DNA of 64,000 nucleotides, taken from assembly GCF_000716715.1 (NCBI RefSeq), contig NZ_JNYJ01000021.1, positions 186,001-250,000 on the forward strand, read 5' to 3'. A model generated the notes under the pieces. The model worked only from the letters and a program-made list of their open reading frames with translations. It was not told the DNA's origin and did no database searches. Below are positions 36,142-44,025 of this stretch, in pieces; position 1 is the stretch's first letter; each line of letters starts with the position of its first letter. The translations under genes and the position numbers were made by a program. This DNA comes from Dactylosporangium aurantiacum (GTDB lineage Bacteria; Actinomycetota; Actinomycetes; Mycobacteriales; Micromonosporaceae).

Positions 36142-36552
36142 GTGGACCTGGACCTGATCGGCGCCGAGCTCGGCGTGCAGCCCGACGGCGACGACCTGGT
36201 GCCCCGCGGCCTGTGGCGGGTCGAGGACGGCCCGCACGTCTGCCTCGCCGGGGTGCGCGACGGCCGCCCGGTCGAGATCAGCTTCACCGGCGGCGCGATG
36301 GTGACCCGGGTACGGGTCGTGGTGCCGGAGCTGCAGGCACTGGGCAACGCCGCCGGCGCCCTCGTGCCCGACGCGGGCACCCCGCCGTCCGCGGTGGCGG
36401 CGCTGCGGCGGACCGGCGAGCTCGGCGACCTCTGGCGTGACGTGCGGGTCAGCGGCGGCCCCGACGGGCTCGTCGCGGTGCGCCGCGCCGACCTGTCCGG
36501 CTACCTGCTCGACCTGTGGCTGCTGGAACGGCTCGCCGAGGCGCTGAGCTGA
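36142..36552 (+). CDS. Small conserved protein, unknown function
   Basis: A 136-residue soluble protein, VDLDLIGAELGVQPDGDD at the start and SGYLLDLWLLERLAEALS at the end, with a central VEISFTGGAMVTRVRVVVP. I do not recognise the family. GTG start at 36142 with no strong ribosome-binding site. The last few bases and stop form the edge of the 24-bp repeat array. Confidence 0.6.
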   Translation: MDLDLIGAELGVQPDGDDLVPRGLWRVEDGPHVCLAGVRDGRPVEISFTGGAMVTRVRVVVPELQALGNAAGALVPDAGTPPSAVAALRRTGELGDLWRDVRVSGGPDGLVAVRRADLSGYLLDLWLLERLAEALS

Positions 36553-36708
36553 TCACAGCCGCTGGCGCCGCGCTGGTCACAGCCGCTGGCGCCGCGCTGG
36601 TCACAGCCGCTGGCGCCGCGCTGGTCACAGCCGCTGGCGTCGCGCTGGTCACAGCCGCTGGCGCCGCGCTGGTCACAGCCGCTGGCGTCGCGCTGGTCAC
36701 AGCCGCTG
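36548..36708. repeat. 24-bp tandem repeat, six copies plus partial
   Basis: Unit GCTGGTCACAGCCGCTGG followed by CGCCGC, at 36548, 36572, 36596, 36620, 36644 and 36668, with a partial seventh copy from 36692. Variation is one base (CGCCGC or CGTCGC, and GAT for GGT in copy 1). It fills the whole gap between two convergent genes and its seventh copy is the 3' end of the GNAT gene. Confidence 0.95.
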
Positions 36709-37695
36709 CTCGAGGACCTGCCCCGGCCAGTCCGTGCCGGTGGGCAGCCGCACCGTGAAGGTCTCCGTCGGGGTGAAGCCCTGCTGGCGGTACCAGCCGA
36801 CGAGCGCCCGGTCGTCGCCGGCGTAGCAGTCGACCCGCAGCAGGCCGATCCCGCGCCGCGCGGCGAGCACCCGGGCGTGGTCCAGCAGCAGCGTGCCCAG
36901 CCCGCGTCCCTGCCGCGCCCGGTCGGTGACCAGCAGGTTCACGTACAGCTCGGGCTCGTAGACGACCGGGATGCCTTCCGGCGCCTCGCCGACCACCAGC
37001 GCCCCGGCCACGACCCCGTCGAGCTCCAGGACGTGCAGGTGCCCCTGCGGGACCCAGCGCATCATCGCGGTGAGCCGGCGCGGGTTCGTCGAGTGCGGCT
37101 CGGTGCCCCACTGCCCGGTGCGCCCCATCGCGGCGAGCCACCGGGTCGCGCCGTCCAGCAGCCCGAGCACCGGCTTCACGTCGGCGAGGCGGCCCGGGCG
37201 CACGGCCGCGCCCGGCGCGGTGAGCGGCAGCTCCAGCTCCAGCTCGTCGTGCAGCGCGATGCCGTAGTCGCCGACCGCCGCGATCTGCGGCTTGCGCAGC
37301 CGGGCCCGCTGCACGGCGCCCGGGTGCACGGCCCGGATGCGCATCCCGCGGCGCTGGTAGAAGCGCAGCGCGTCAAGGTTGTCGTTGGTGGTGATCAGCC
37401 ACAGCCGGGTGCAGCCGGCGTCGGTCGCGACCGCCCGGGCGGCGTCCAGCAGGGCGGTGCCGATCCCGGCATGCGGACGCACCGCGTCGATCGTGACGAT
37501 TTCCAGACCGGTCGCGGCGATGGAGTACGTGAGCAGTCCGACCCGCTCGCCGTCGCCGGTCTCGGCCACCAATGCCGGCAACCGGTCCGCGTCGCGACCG
37601 TTTTCTCCCGTGATGACGTGGACCGCCCCGTACGAATTCGTGAGCAGTTCTTGCAACCAGGTCCGGTCGTCATCGACGGCGGCTCGCACAATCAC
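36697..37695 (-). CDS. Tandem double-GNAT acetyltransferase
   Basis: A 332-residue protein with two GNAT domains. The first (1-155) has IDAVRPHAGIGTALLDAARA and the LRFYQRRGMRIRAVHPGAV motif. The second (165-332) has LLVTDRARQGRGLGTLLLDHARVLA and a closing LVGWYRQQGFTPTETFTV. Both acetyl-CoA loops look intact. Two-domain GNATs include mycothiol synthase, but the motifs are not diagnostic of MshD. GTG start at 37695. The stop codon lies within the last unit of the 24-bp array. Confidence 0.85.
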   Translation of the reverse strand: MIVRAAVDDDRTWLQELLTNSYGAVHVITGENGRDADRLPALVAETGDGERVGLLTYSIAATGLEIVTIDAVRPHAGIGTALLDAARAVATDAGCTRLWLITTNDNLDALRFYQRRGMRIRAVHPGAVQRARLRKPQIAAVGDYGIALHDELELELPLTAPGAAVRPGRLADVKPVLGLLDGATRWLAAMGRTGQWGTEPHSTNPRRLTAMMRWVPQGHLHVLELDGVVAGALVVGEAPEGIPVVYEPELYVNLLVTDRARQGRGLGTLLLDHARVLAARRGIGLLRVDCYAGDDRALVGWYRQQGFTPTETFTVRLPTGTDWPGQVLEQRL

Positions 37696-37808
37696 CCGGG
37701 CACACTATCCAAAAATCGAATTCCGCGGATGCTGGCAAATTCGCGACACTTCACAGCGCGACGCGTTGCGCCATGATTGGCGGCAGGGCTTCACCGGGGA
37801 GGGCGGAC

Positions 37809-38177
37809 TTGGACGGACTCAGGCGGGCGGGCAAGCCCTGCCGGGTCCTCGGCGTCCTCGCCCTGGTCCTGGCGATGCTCTTCGGCGCGAGCATCGGTGC
37901 GCCCACCTCCCGTGCGGGAATCACCCACCAGCTGCTCTCACCCGACCACCACGCGCACGGCTCGTGGTCCGGTGGCGACGGCGGGCAGCAGCAACCCCTG
38001 ATCCTGCACGCCGAAGGCGAGCAGGTGGAGACCCCGGACGCCTCGGGCCACGCACTGGCGCAGCTCACCACCGGCACCGGCGCGCAGCTCGCGCCGGTGC
38101 CGCTCGCCGAACCGGCGGCGGACGGTGCCGCGGACCACGCACCCGACCGCTGCATGCTGCAGATCTGGCGCACGTAG
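37809..38177 (+). CDS. Small exported or membrane-anchored protein
   Basis: About 122 residues. An N-terminal segment CRVLGVLALVLAMLFGASIG looks like a signal or anchor, followed by a His/Gly/Gln-rich part (SPDHHAHGSWSGGDGG) and a short tail ending DRCMLQIWRT. I do not recognise it. TTG at 37809 is chosen because GGGGAGGG precedes it by about 5 nt; an in-frame ATG at 37773 lacks a ribosome-binding site. It precedes the SDR gene by 56 nt. Confidence 0.5.
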   Translation: MDGLRRAGKPCRVLGVLALVLAMLFGASIGAPTSRAGITHQLLSPDHHAHGSWSGGDGGQQQPLILHAEGEQVETPDASGHALAQLTTGTGAQLAPVPLAEPAADGAADHAPDRCMLQIWRT

Positions 38178-38233
38178 ATCGGACTGTCACCCCTCGTCGT
38201 TGTTGGGCAGCTCGACACGGTTGGAGTGATGTC

Positions 38234-38986
38234 ATGTCCGCGATCGCGGACGGTTCCCGCATGCGCTCGGTCTTCGTGACCGGCGCCTCACGAGGGCTCG
38301 GCGCGGCCCTGTTCCACGCGCTGCAATCCGACGGGGCCAGGGTCTTCGGCCTGGCCCGCACCTTCCCCTCCGAGCAGCAGGCGCTCGCGGCGCGGCACCC
38401 GGCGTCGGTACGGCTGCGCTCCACCGACCTCGCCGAGGCGGTCAGCCTGCCGACGGAGGCCGAGCTGGCCGCGTTCGCCGGCGGGGCCGGACCGCGCGAC
38501 GAGGTGGTCCTGCTGCACAACGCCGCGACGGTCGAGCCGATCGGCCTGGTCGGCGAGCTGTCCCCCGAGGACGTGTTCGCCGCGGTCCAGATCAACCTGG
38601 TCGCGCCGATCCTGCTGACCAACGTGTTCCTGGCCGCCTTCGCCCGCGACCCGGCCCCGCGGCTGCGCATCGTGTACGTCGCCTCCTCCGCGGCGCACCG
38701 CAGCTACCCGGGCTGGGCCACGTACTGCGCGACGAAGGCGGGCGCGGAGGCGTTCATGCGCTGCGTCAGCGAGGCGGCGAGCCGCACCTGCACGGTGGAG
38801 ATCGTCGACCCCGGCGCCATCGAGACGCAGATGCAGCGGACCCTCCGCGAGCGGGGCACCGGCCTGCCCGGGCACGCCAGGCTGGTGGAGCGGCACCGTA
38901 CCGGCGACATCGCCGACCCCGAGACGGTGGCGAAACGGCTCGTCGACCTGCATTTCCCGCCGCTGGTGGCGATGGCCTCCTCCTGA
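38234..38986 (+). CDS. Short-chain dehydrogenase/reductase
   Basis: A 250-residue Rossmann oxidoreductase. NAD(P) motif VFVTGASRGLGAALFHAL (TGxxxGxG), LHNAATVEP (NAG variant), active-site Ser in YVASSAAHRSYPG, then YCATKAGAEAF (YxxxK), with PGAIET after it. All catalytic residues are present. The substrate is unknown; the style resembles sepiapterin-reductase-like SDRs. ATG 38234 has GGAG 7 nt upstream. Confidence 0.9.
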   Translation: MSAIADGSRMRSVFVTGASRGLGAALFHALQSDGARVFGLARTFPSEQQALAARHPASVRLRSTDLAEAVSLPTEAELAAFAGGAGPRDEVVLLHNAATVEPIGLVGELSPEDVFAAVQINLVAPILLTNVFLAAFARDPAPRLRIVYVASSAAHRSYPGWATYCATKAGAEAFMRCVSEAASRTCTVEIVDPGAIETQMQRTLRERGTGLPGHARLVERHRTGDIADPETVAKRLVDLHFPPLVAMASS

Positions 38987-39082
38987 GCGGCGGGCATCGG
39001 CGTGGGCCGGCCGGTGCCGTCACCGGCCGGTCCATGGTGACCGCCGTGTGTAGTGGCACGGACGGATGGGTACGGTGTGGCC

Positions 39083-39598
39083 ATGCCCGACACCGCGCCT
39101 CCAGTGATCGTCGTCATGGGTGTCGCCGGCACGGGCAAGACCACCGTGGGGGCGCTGCTGGCCGGCCGGCTCGGCTGGTCCTACGCGGAGGCCGACGACT
39201 TCCACCCCGCCGCCAACGTGGCGAAGATGGCCGCCGGCGAGCCGCTCACCGATGAGGACCGCGCCCCGTGGCTGGCCGCCATCGGCCGGTGGATCGACGA
39301 GCGGGCCGCCGCCGGCACGCCCGGCGTCGTGTCGTGCTCCGGGCTGCGCCGGGCGTACCGCGACCAGCTGCGCGACGGCCGGCCGCAGGTGCGGCTGGTG
39401 TTCCTCGAAGGCTCCCGGGAGCTGATCACCCGCCGGCTCACGGCCCGGCACGGCCACTTCATGCGCGTCGAGATGCTGGACAGCCAGTTCGCCGCGCTGG
39501 AGCCGCCGCAACCGGACGAGCACGTCACGGTGGTGTCGATCGACGCCACCCCCGAGCAGATCGTCGACGAGATCGTGTCGAGGTCGCGCCTGCGCTGA
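39083..39598 (+). CDS. gntK: Gluconokinase
   Basis: A 171-residue P-loop kinase phosphorylating gluconate to 6-phosphogluconate. Walker A VMGVAGTGKTTVGALLA, then ADDFHPAANVAKMAAGEPLT (substrate block), DRAPWLAAIGRWID, VVSCSGLRRAYRDQLR and FLEGSRELITRRLTARHGHF. Normal length. It is 23 nt upstream of the gluconate permease gene, so uptake and phosphorylation are cotranscribed and feed the pentose-phosphate pathway. Confidence 0.95.
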   Translation: MPDTAPPVIVVMGVAGTGKTTVGALLAGRLGWSYAEADDFHPAANVAKMAAGEPLTDEDRAPWLAAIGRWIDERAAAGTPGVVSCSGLRRAYRDQLRDGRPQVRLVFLEGSRELITRRLTARHGHFMRVEMLDSQFAALEPPQPDEHVTVVSIDATPEQIVDEIVSRSRLR

Positions 39599-39621
39599 CC
39601 CCGCCGAGAGAGGCCGCCACC

Positions 39622-41166
39622 ATGGACTGGACGTCGCACGACACCTGGCTGGTCACGTGGACCCTCGTCGCGATCGCGGTCGTGGTCGTGCTGATCACGC
39701 GGTACAAGATCCATCCGTTCCTGGCCCTGATCCTCGGCAGCGCGGTCGTCGGCCTCGGCGCCGGTCTCGCCGCCGCGAACGTCATCGCCGAGTTCGAGAA
39801 GGGCTTCGGCAGCACCCTCGGCGGCGTCGGCATCCTCGTCGCCCTCGGCACCATCCTGGGCAAGCTCCTCGCCGACTCCGGCGGCGCCGACCGCGTCGTC
39901 GACACCATCGTCGGCCGGGCCGGCCAGCGCCGCCTGCCCTGGGCGATGGCCCTCATCGCCATGATCATCGGACTGCCGCTGTTCTTCGAGGTCGGCGTCG
40001 TCCTGCTGATCCCGGTCATCTTCCTGGTCGCCCGCCGGGCCGGCACCTCGATCGTCCGCGTCGGCATCCCCGCCCTGGCCGGCCTGTCCGTGATGCACGG
40101 CCTGGTGCCGCCGCACCCAGGCCCCCTGATCGCGATCGACGCCCTGCACGCGGACCTCGGCCAGACCCTCGCCTACGGCCTGCTCGTCGCCGTGCCGACG
40201 GTGATCGTCGCCGGTCCGCTGTACGGCATCTGGATCGGCCGCTTCGTCAACCCCACCCCGCCGGCCCGCCTGGTGGCCGCCTTCGGCATCCGCTCGACCG
40301 CTCCCGCTCCCGCTCCCGCTCCCGCCGGCGCGCTGGCGGGCGGCGGGTCCGCGGGCGGCGGCGGGGGTGGCGGTGCGGTGCCCGATGGCGGCGGCGTCGC
40401 GCAGCGGGCCTCCGACAAGGCCGACGACGCCGTCGAGCCCAGCGCGCAGGGCGCGGTCGGCGACGACGTCGACGACGCGGCGGCGGGGCGCCCCGCGTCG
40501 CGGCCCGGGTTCGTGCTCACCCTCGCCACGGTGCTGCTGCCGGTGGTGCTCATGCTGGGCCGCGCCGTCGCCGACATCACCCTCACCAAGGGCAACCGGC
40601 TCCGCACCGTCCTGGACTTCCTCGGCGACCCGTTCGTGGCGCTGCTGCTCGCCGTGCTGGTCGCCCTGTTCACCTTCGGCTACCTGCGCGGCTTCAGCCG
40701 GCAGAAGGTCAGCGACCTCGTCGCCGCCAGCCTGCTGCCCATCGCCGGCATCATCTTCATCATCGGCGCCGGCGGCGGTTTCAAGCAGACCCTCGTCGCC
40801 GTCGGCATCGGCGACGCCATCGGCAAGGCCGCCGCCGCCAGCGGCATCTCCGCCCTGCTGCTCGGCTGGCTGATCTCCGTCGGCATCCGCCTCGCCACCG
40901 GCTCGGCCACCGTCGCCACGGTCACCGCGGCCGGCCTCATGGCCCCGCTGCTCGACCAGCTCCCCGGCACCAACACCGCTCTGCTCGCCCTGGCGATCGG
41001 CTCCGGCTCACTGTTCCTGTCCCACGTCAACGACGCCGGCTTCTGGCTGGTGAAGGAGTACTTCGGCATGACGGTGGGCGAGACGTTCAAGACCTGGTCG
41101 GCGATGGAGACCATCATCTCCGTGGTCTCCATCGTGCTGATCCTCGCCCTCGGCGTCGTCGTCTAG
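39622..41166 (+). CDS. gntP: Gluconate:H+ symporter, GntP family, with long central loop
   Basis: A 514-residue permease with about 12-14 helices. GntP blocks are LGGVGILVALGTILGKLL, LPLFFEVGVVLLIPVIFLVA, HGLVPPHPGPLIAID and, near the end, SGSLFLSHVNDAGFWLVKEY. Between helices, residues about 220-290 form a low-complexity loop (APAPAPAP, a Gly run, then an acidic stretch) that makes it longer than typical members near 440-450. The ATG at 39622 lies in AGAGAGGCCGCCACC context. Followed by a strong hairpin. Confidence 0.92.
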   Translation: MDWTSHDTWLVTWTLVAIAVVVVLITRYKIHPFLALILGSAVVGLGAGLAAANVIAEFEKGFGSTLGGVGILVALGTILGKLLADSGGADRVVDTIVGRAGQRRLPWAMALIAMIIGLPLFFEVGVVLLIPVIFLVARRAGTSIVRVGIPALAGLSVMHGLVPPHPGPLIAIDALHADLGQTLAYGLLVAVPTVIVAGPLYGIWIGRFVNPTPPARLVAAFGIRSTAPAPAPAPAGALAGGGSAGGGGGGGAVPDGGGVAQRASDKADDAVEPSAQGAVGDDVDDAAAGRPASRPGFVLTLATVLLPVVLMLGRAVADITLTKGNRLRTVLDFLGDPFVALLLAVLVALFTFGYLRGFSRQKVSDLVAASLLPIAGIIFIIGAGGGFKQTLVAVGIGDAIGKAAAASGISALLLGWLISVGIRLATGSATVATVTAAGLMAPLLDQLPGTNTALLALAIGSGSLFLSHVNDAGFWLVKEYFGMTVGETFKTWSAMETIISVVSIVLILALGVVV

Positions 41167-41174
41167 CGGCGGTT

Positions 41175-41198
41175 CGCTGTGGTGCTGCCACCACAGCG
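41175..41198 (+). terminator. Hairpin with CGCTGTGGTG arms after gntP
   Basis: Perfect 10-bp arms CGCTGTGGTG and CACCACAGCG with loop CTGC, 8 nt after the permease stop. The stem is identical to that at 36064. Confidence 0.8.
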
Positions 41199-41498
41199 GG
41201 GTTCGCCGCAGGACGCCCCGGAGACTGGTGCGGGCGCCCTGCTGTGCGGCGGCCGGGGGCGCGAGGATTCCTCCAGTCGCCGCGGTGGCGCGGCGCACGA
41301 CGAGGGAGCAACCGATGATGACGCACACGACCCGCTGGGCCGGACCATCCCGCGCACGCCACTGCGGCGCGGCACCCTGAAATGCACGCACGCTGCGGTC
41401 CGTGGCCCGCTGACGCCGCGGCGGGCCGGGGAGCCGGCCGCCGCCGAAGCGCCACCGCGGCGAGCGTCAGAGAAGACGTCCGGCGGTCCGCCGACAGT
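41199..41498. other. Gene-free gap between convergent genes
   Basis: I see no credible gene, repeat or regulatory site here beyond the hairpin at its left edge. Open frames on both strands have no recognisable content. Confidence 0.5.
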
Positions 41499-43208
41499 TC
41501 AGCGGTTGCGGACGTCCCACAGCCAGAGGCCGCCGACCTCGCGCCCCGGGCCGAACAGCGCGTCGAGGGTGCCGCGCTCGGCGGCGGCGGCCGGGCCGGT
41601 CGGGGCGAGGATGATCGACGTGCGCCAGTAGGCGAGGTCGAGCCGGGCCTGTTCACGGTCGGCGTCGGTGACCGGCTGGACCTGCCGGCTGCCGGTGGCG
41701 GCGTTGATCAGCCGGTCGGTCGGGCGGACCGGGGCGCCCACGGTCGCGTGGCGGCCCCTGACGCCGCCGGCCGGGCCGAGGAAGTAGCCGTGCGACATGC
41801 GCAGGTCGGCGCCGGTCGCGGTGGCCCAGCTCATCGCCGTCCAGTGTTCGAAGGTGGCCAGGGGCACCACCAGTACCGACTCCTGCGCGTGGACGTAGGA
41901 GCGCCAGTCGCCGGACGTGATGAACGCCGGCACCGGCGGGCGGTCGAACACCTTGATCGGCACCGGGGCGGCGGGCACCAGCACCGCCGCGACCAGGCCG
42001 ACCTTCAGCACCCGGGTGCCCGCCGCCGCCGGCAGCCGGTCCAGCCCGATCGCCACCAGTGGCGCGACCGCCCAGGTGGCCGCCTCGCCGAGCCGGGTCG
42101 GCAGCAGCGTGTCGAACAGCGGCAGGCCGCGCAGCAGGGCATACGGGCCGGTGACGCCGGTGCCCTCGCCCCGCACGGTCAGCTCGTTGCCCAGCGACAG
42201 CACCGCGAACACGGCGCCGGTGACGGCGAGGGAGCGCACGAGCGGCTCCCGCCACCGCCAGGCCACGACGGCGGCGACCGCGATGACCAGCGGCCAGCCG
42301 AAGTGCCCGTGCTGCTCGGCGGAGAACCCGGGCGCCGGCGGGAACTCGCTGTAGCGCACGGCGACCGAGTTGCGCGAGAACGACGTCAACCCCAGCAGGT
42401 CGGTGTGGAACGCGGTCATCTGGTGCTCGCCGCCGCGGTACGCGTTGGCGCCGAAGAACTGCCACCACAGCGGGTACGCCAGCAGCACCGCCGTGACCAG
42501 CAGCGTCACCCCGAGGCCGGCCAGCACGCTCGGCAGCCGCACCTCCCGGGGCCGCTGCACCAGCCACAGGATCCCGAACAGCCCGACGGCCAGGGCCGTG
42601 ATGAACAGCGTCTCCTCGTTGATGAAGACCTGCCAGACGACCAGCGCGGCGAGGATCAGCCCGCCGCGCACCGGCGCGTCGCGCAGCTTCACCACCCGCC
42701 ACACGATGACCGGCACCAGGAACTGCGCCGTGAGGTTCGGGTGGAACGTGGCGTGGTTGGCCACGCTCGGCGCGAACGCGGCGACCAGGCCGCCGGCCCA
42801 GGCCGCGACCGGGGAGTCCACCACGTGCCGGGACAGCAGCCAGTACCAGGTCGCGCCGGTCGCGGCGAGCGTCAGCACCACCAGCACGTCGAACGCGATC
42901 CCGGGGCCGGCCAGCAGGGTCACCGGCGACATCGGCAGGCCCAGGCCCAGCATGGTCGTGTTCGCCATCCCGTTCACGCCCGCGGGCGCGTTGAGCCGGT
43001 CCAGCACGAACGGGTTCGACCCGTGCCGCACCGAGCGCGCGGCCCAGGCCAGGAAGTACTCGGCGAGGATGCGGTCCCCCGGCGTGTACGGCAGCCGCTG
43101 CCCGGGGTGCGCGAGCAGCCGCCCGCACAGGACCACGGCCCCGGCGAGGTAGCCGCCCACCGCCAGCACGTCGGCCAACCACCGGCCGCGTGATCGCCCC
43201 TCGTCCAT
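41499..43208 (-). CDS. Polytopic membrane protein, GT-C glycosyltransferase-like
   Basis: A 569-residue integral membrane protein with about 10-11 helices in the first 420 residues and a soluble C-terminal part ending LWLWDVRNR. Helix 1 is LADVLAVGGYLAGAVVLCG. The first extracytoplasmic loop carries acidic residues (PGDRILAEYFLAW), as in the GT-C fold, where an Asp/Glu in loop 1 is catalytic. I cannot name a donor or acceptor. No transferase partner genes are adjacent. Confidence 0.75.
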   Translation of the reverse strand: MDEGRSRGRWLADVLAVGGYLAGAVVLCGRLLAHPGQRLPYTPGDRILAEYFLAWAARSVRHGSNPFVLDRLNAPAGVNGMANTTMLGLGLPMSPVTLLAGPGIAFDVLVVLTLAATGATWYWLLSRHVVDSPVAAWAGGLVAAFAPSVANHATFHPNLTAQFLVPVIVWRVVKLRDAPVRGGLILAALVVWQVFINEETLFITALAVGLFGILWLVQRPREVRLPSVLAGLGVTLLVTAVLLAYPLWWQFFGANAYRGGEHQMTAFHTDLLGLTSFSRNSVAVRYSEFPPAPGFSAEQHGHFGWPLVIAVAAVVAWRWREPLVRSLAVTGAVFAVLSLGNELTVRGEGTGVTGPYALLRGLPLFDTLLPTRLGEAATWAVAPLVAIGLDRLPAAAGTRVLKVGLVAAVLVPAAPVPIKVFDRPPVPAFITSGDWRSYVHAQESVLVVPLATFEHWTAMSWATATGADLRMSHGYFLGPAGGVRGRHATVGAPVRPTDRLINAATGSRQVQPVTDADREQARLDLAYWRTSIILAPTGPAAAAERGTLDALFGPGREVGGLWLWDVRNR

Positions 43209-43266
43209 GTGCCGACCTTAGGGCCCCGCCCCGGCCGGGCGCCCGGCGGGGGCGCGCGGCCCGCCC

Positions 43267-43605
43267 TCAGGCGGGGATGACCTCGTCGACGGAGGAGGCG
43301 CCGGCGATGCGGTGGACGGCGACGACGGCGGCCCGGGGCAGCGGCGCGTACACGTGCGGGAAGGGCCCGCCGTTGCTGGAGGTCTCCCAGCGCAGCCACA
43401 TGCCCATGGTCTGCGCGTCGATGGCCACGACGACGAGGTCGGGCTCGGTGCCGAAGTAGCGCTGCGCGGTGCCGGCCACCTGGGCGCGGGACGAGCAGTG
43501 GATGTACCCGTCGCGCCGGTCCAGCGGCGAGCCGTCGAAACGGCCCTCGGCCTCGAAGCGGGCCCATTCCGACGGCAGCAGGATCTTGTAGATCAGCACC
43601 GGCAC
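43267..43605 (-). CDS. DUF952-family protein
   Basis: A 112-residue protein matching DUF952: LIYKILLPSEWARFEAEGRF, then GSPLDRRDGYIHCSSRAQVAG, and FPHVYAPLPRAAVVAVHRI. The fold is related to ADP-ribosyltransferase-like small proteins but the role is unknown. GTG start at 43605. Single gene with no operon partner. Confidence 0.9.
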   Translation of the reverse strand: MPVLIYKILLPSEWARFEAEGRFDGSPLDRRDGYIHCSSRAQVAGTAQRYFGTEPDLVVVAIDAQTMGMWLRWETSSNGGPFPHVYAPLPRAAVVAVHRIAGASSVDEVIPA

Positions 43606-43695
43606 ACAATGCCACGGGTGAGGGGTTCCTTCACCTGTCGCAGGTGAGCCGGGGGGAGCGACGAGTCACCCGTTTGCGATTTAGCGTGCGCGATT

Positions 43696-44025
43696 ATGAG
43701 AACTCGGGCATGGGTGTGCGTCGCCGGCGCCGCGATCGCGGTCGGGTCGCTGAGCGCCGCGCAGGCGCGAAGACCGGACCCGCCGATGGTCCGCACCGCG
43801 CAGACCACCGGTCAGCAGAGCGTCGAGCAGCAGCCGGACACCATGGTGTACCTGCTGACCGGGACCGGCCTGGTCGCGATCGGCGGGGTCGTGCTGGTCG
43901 GCGGCGTGGCCGGCCTCGGCGGGCTGGACATCCCCGGCGGCATCACGATGACCGTCGGCCGGACCCGGCTGTGGGCCCGGTCGCTGCGCACGAGGGGCCG
44001 GCACCGCCGCCTCACAGGCGGGTGA
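43696..44025 (+). CDS. Small membrane protein with signal peptide
   Basis: A 109-residue protein. N-terminal signal-like WVCVAGAAIAVGSLSAAQA, a short polar linker with Gln/Thr, one transmembrane segment (YLLTGTGLVAIGGVVLVGGV) and a basic C-terminus. No family recognised. Its 3' end overlaps the convergent pyruvate-oxidase gene by 14 nt. Confidence 0.6.
   Translation: MRTRAWVCVAGAAIAVGSLSAAQARRPDPPMVRTAQTTGQQSVEQQPDTMVYLLTGTGLVAIGGVVLVGGVAGLGGLDIPGGITMTVGRTRLWARSLRTRGRHRRLTGG

Noticed and set aside
36449..37141. Minus-strand frame reading through the 24-bp repeats
   Set aside because: It is a shadow of the double-GNAT gene in another frame extended by repeat units without stop codons.
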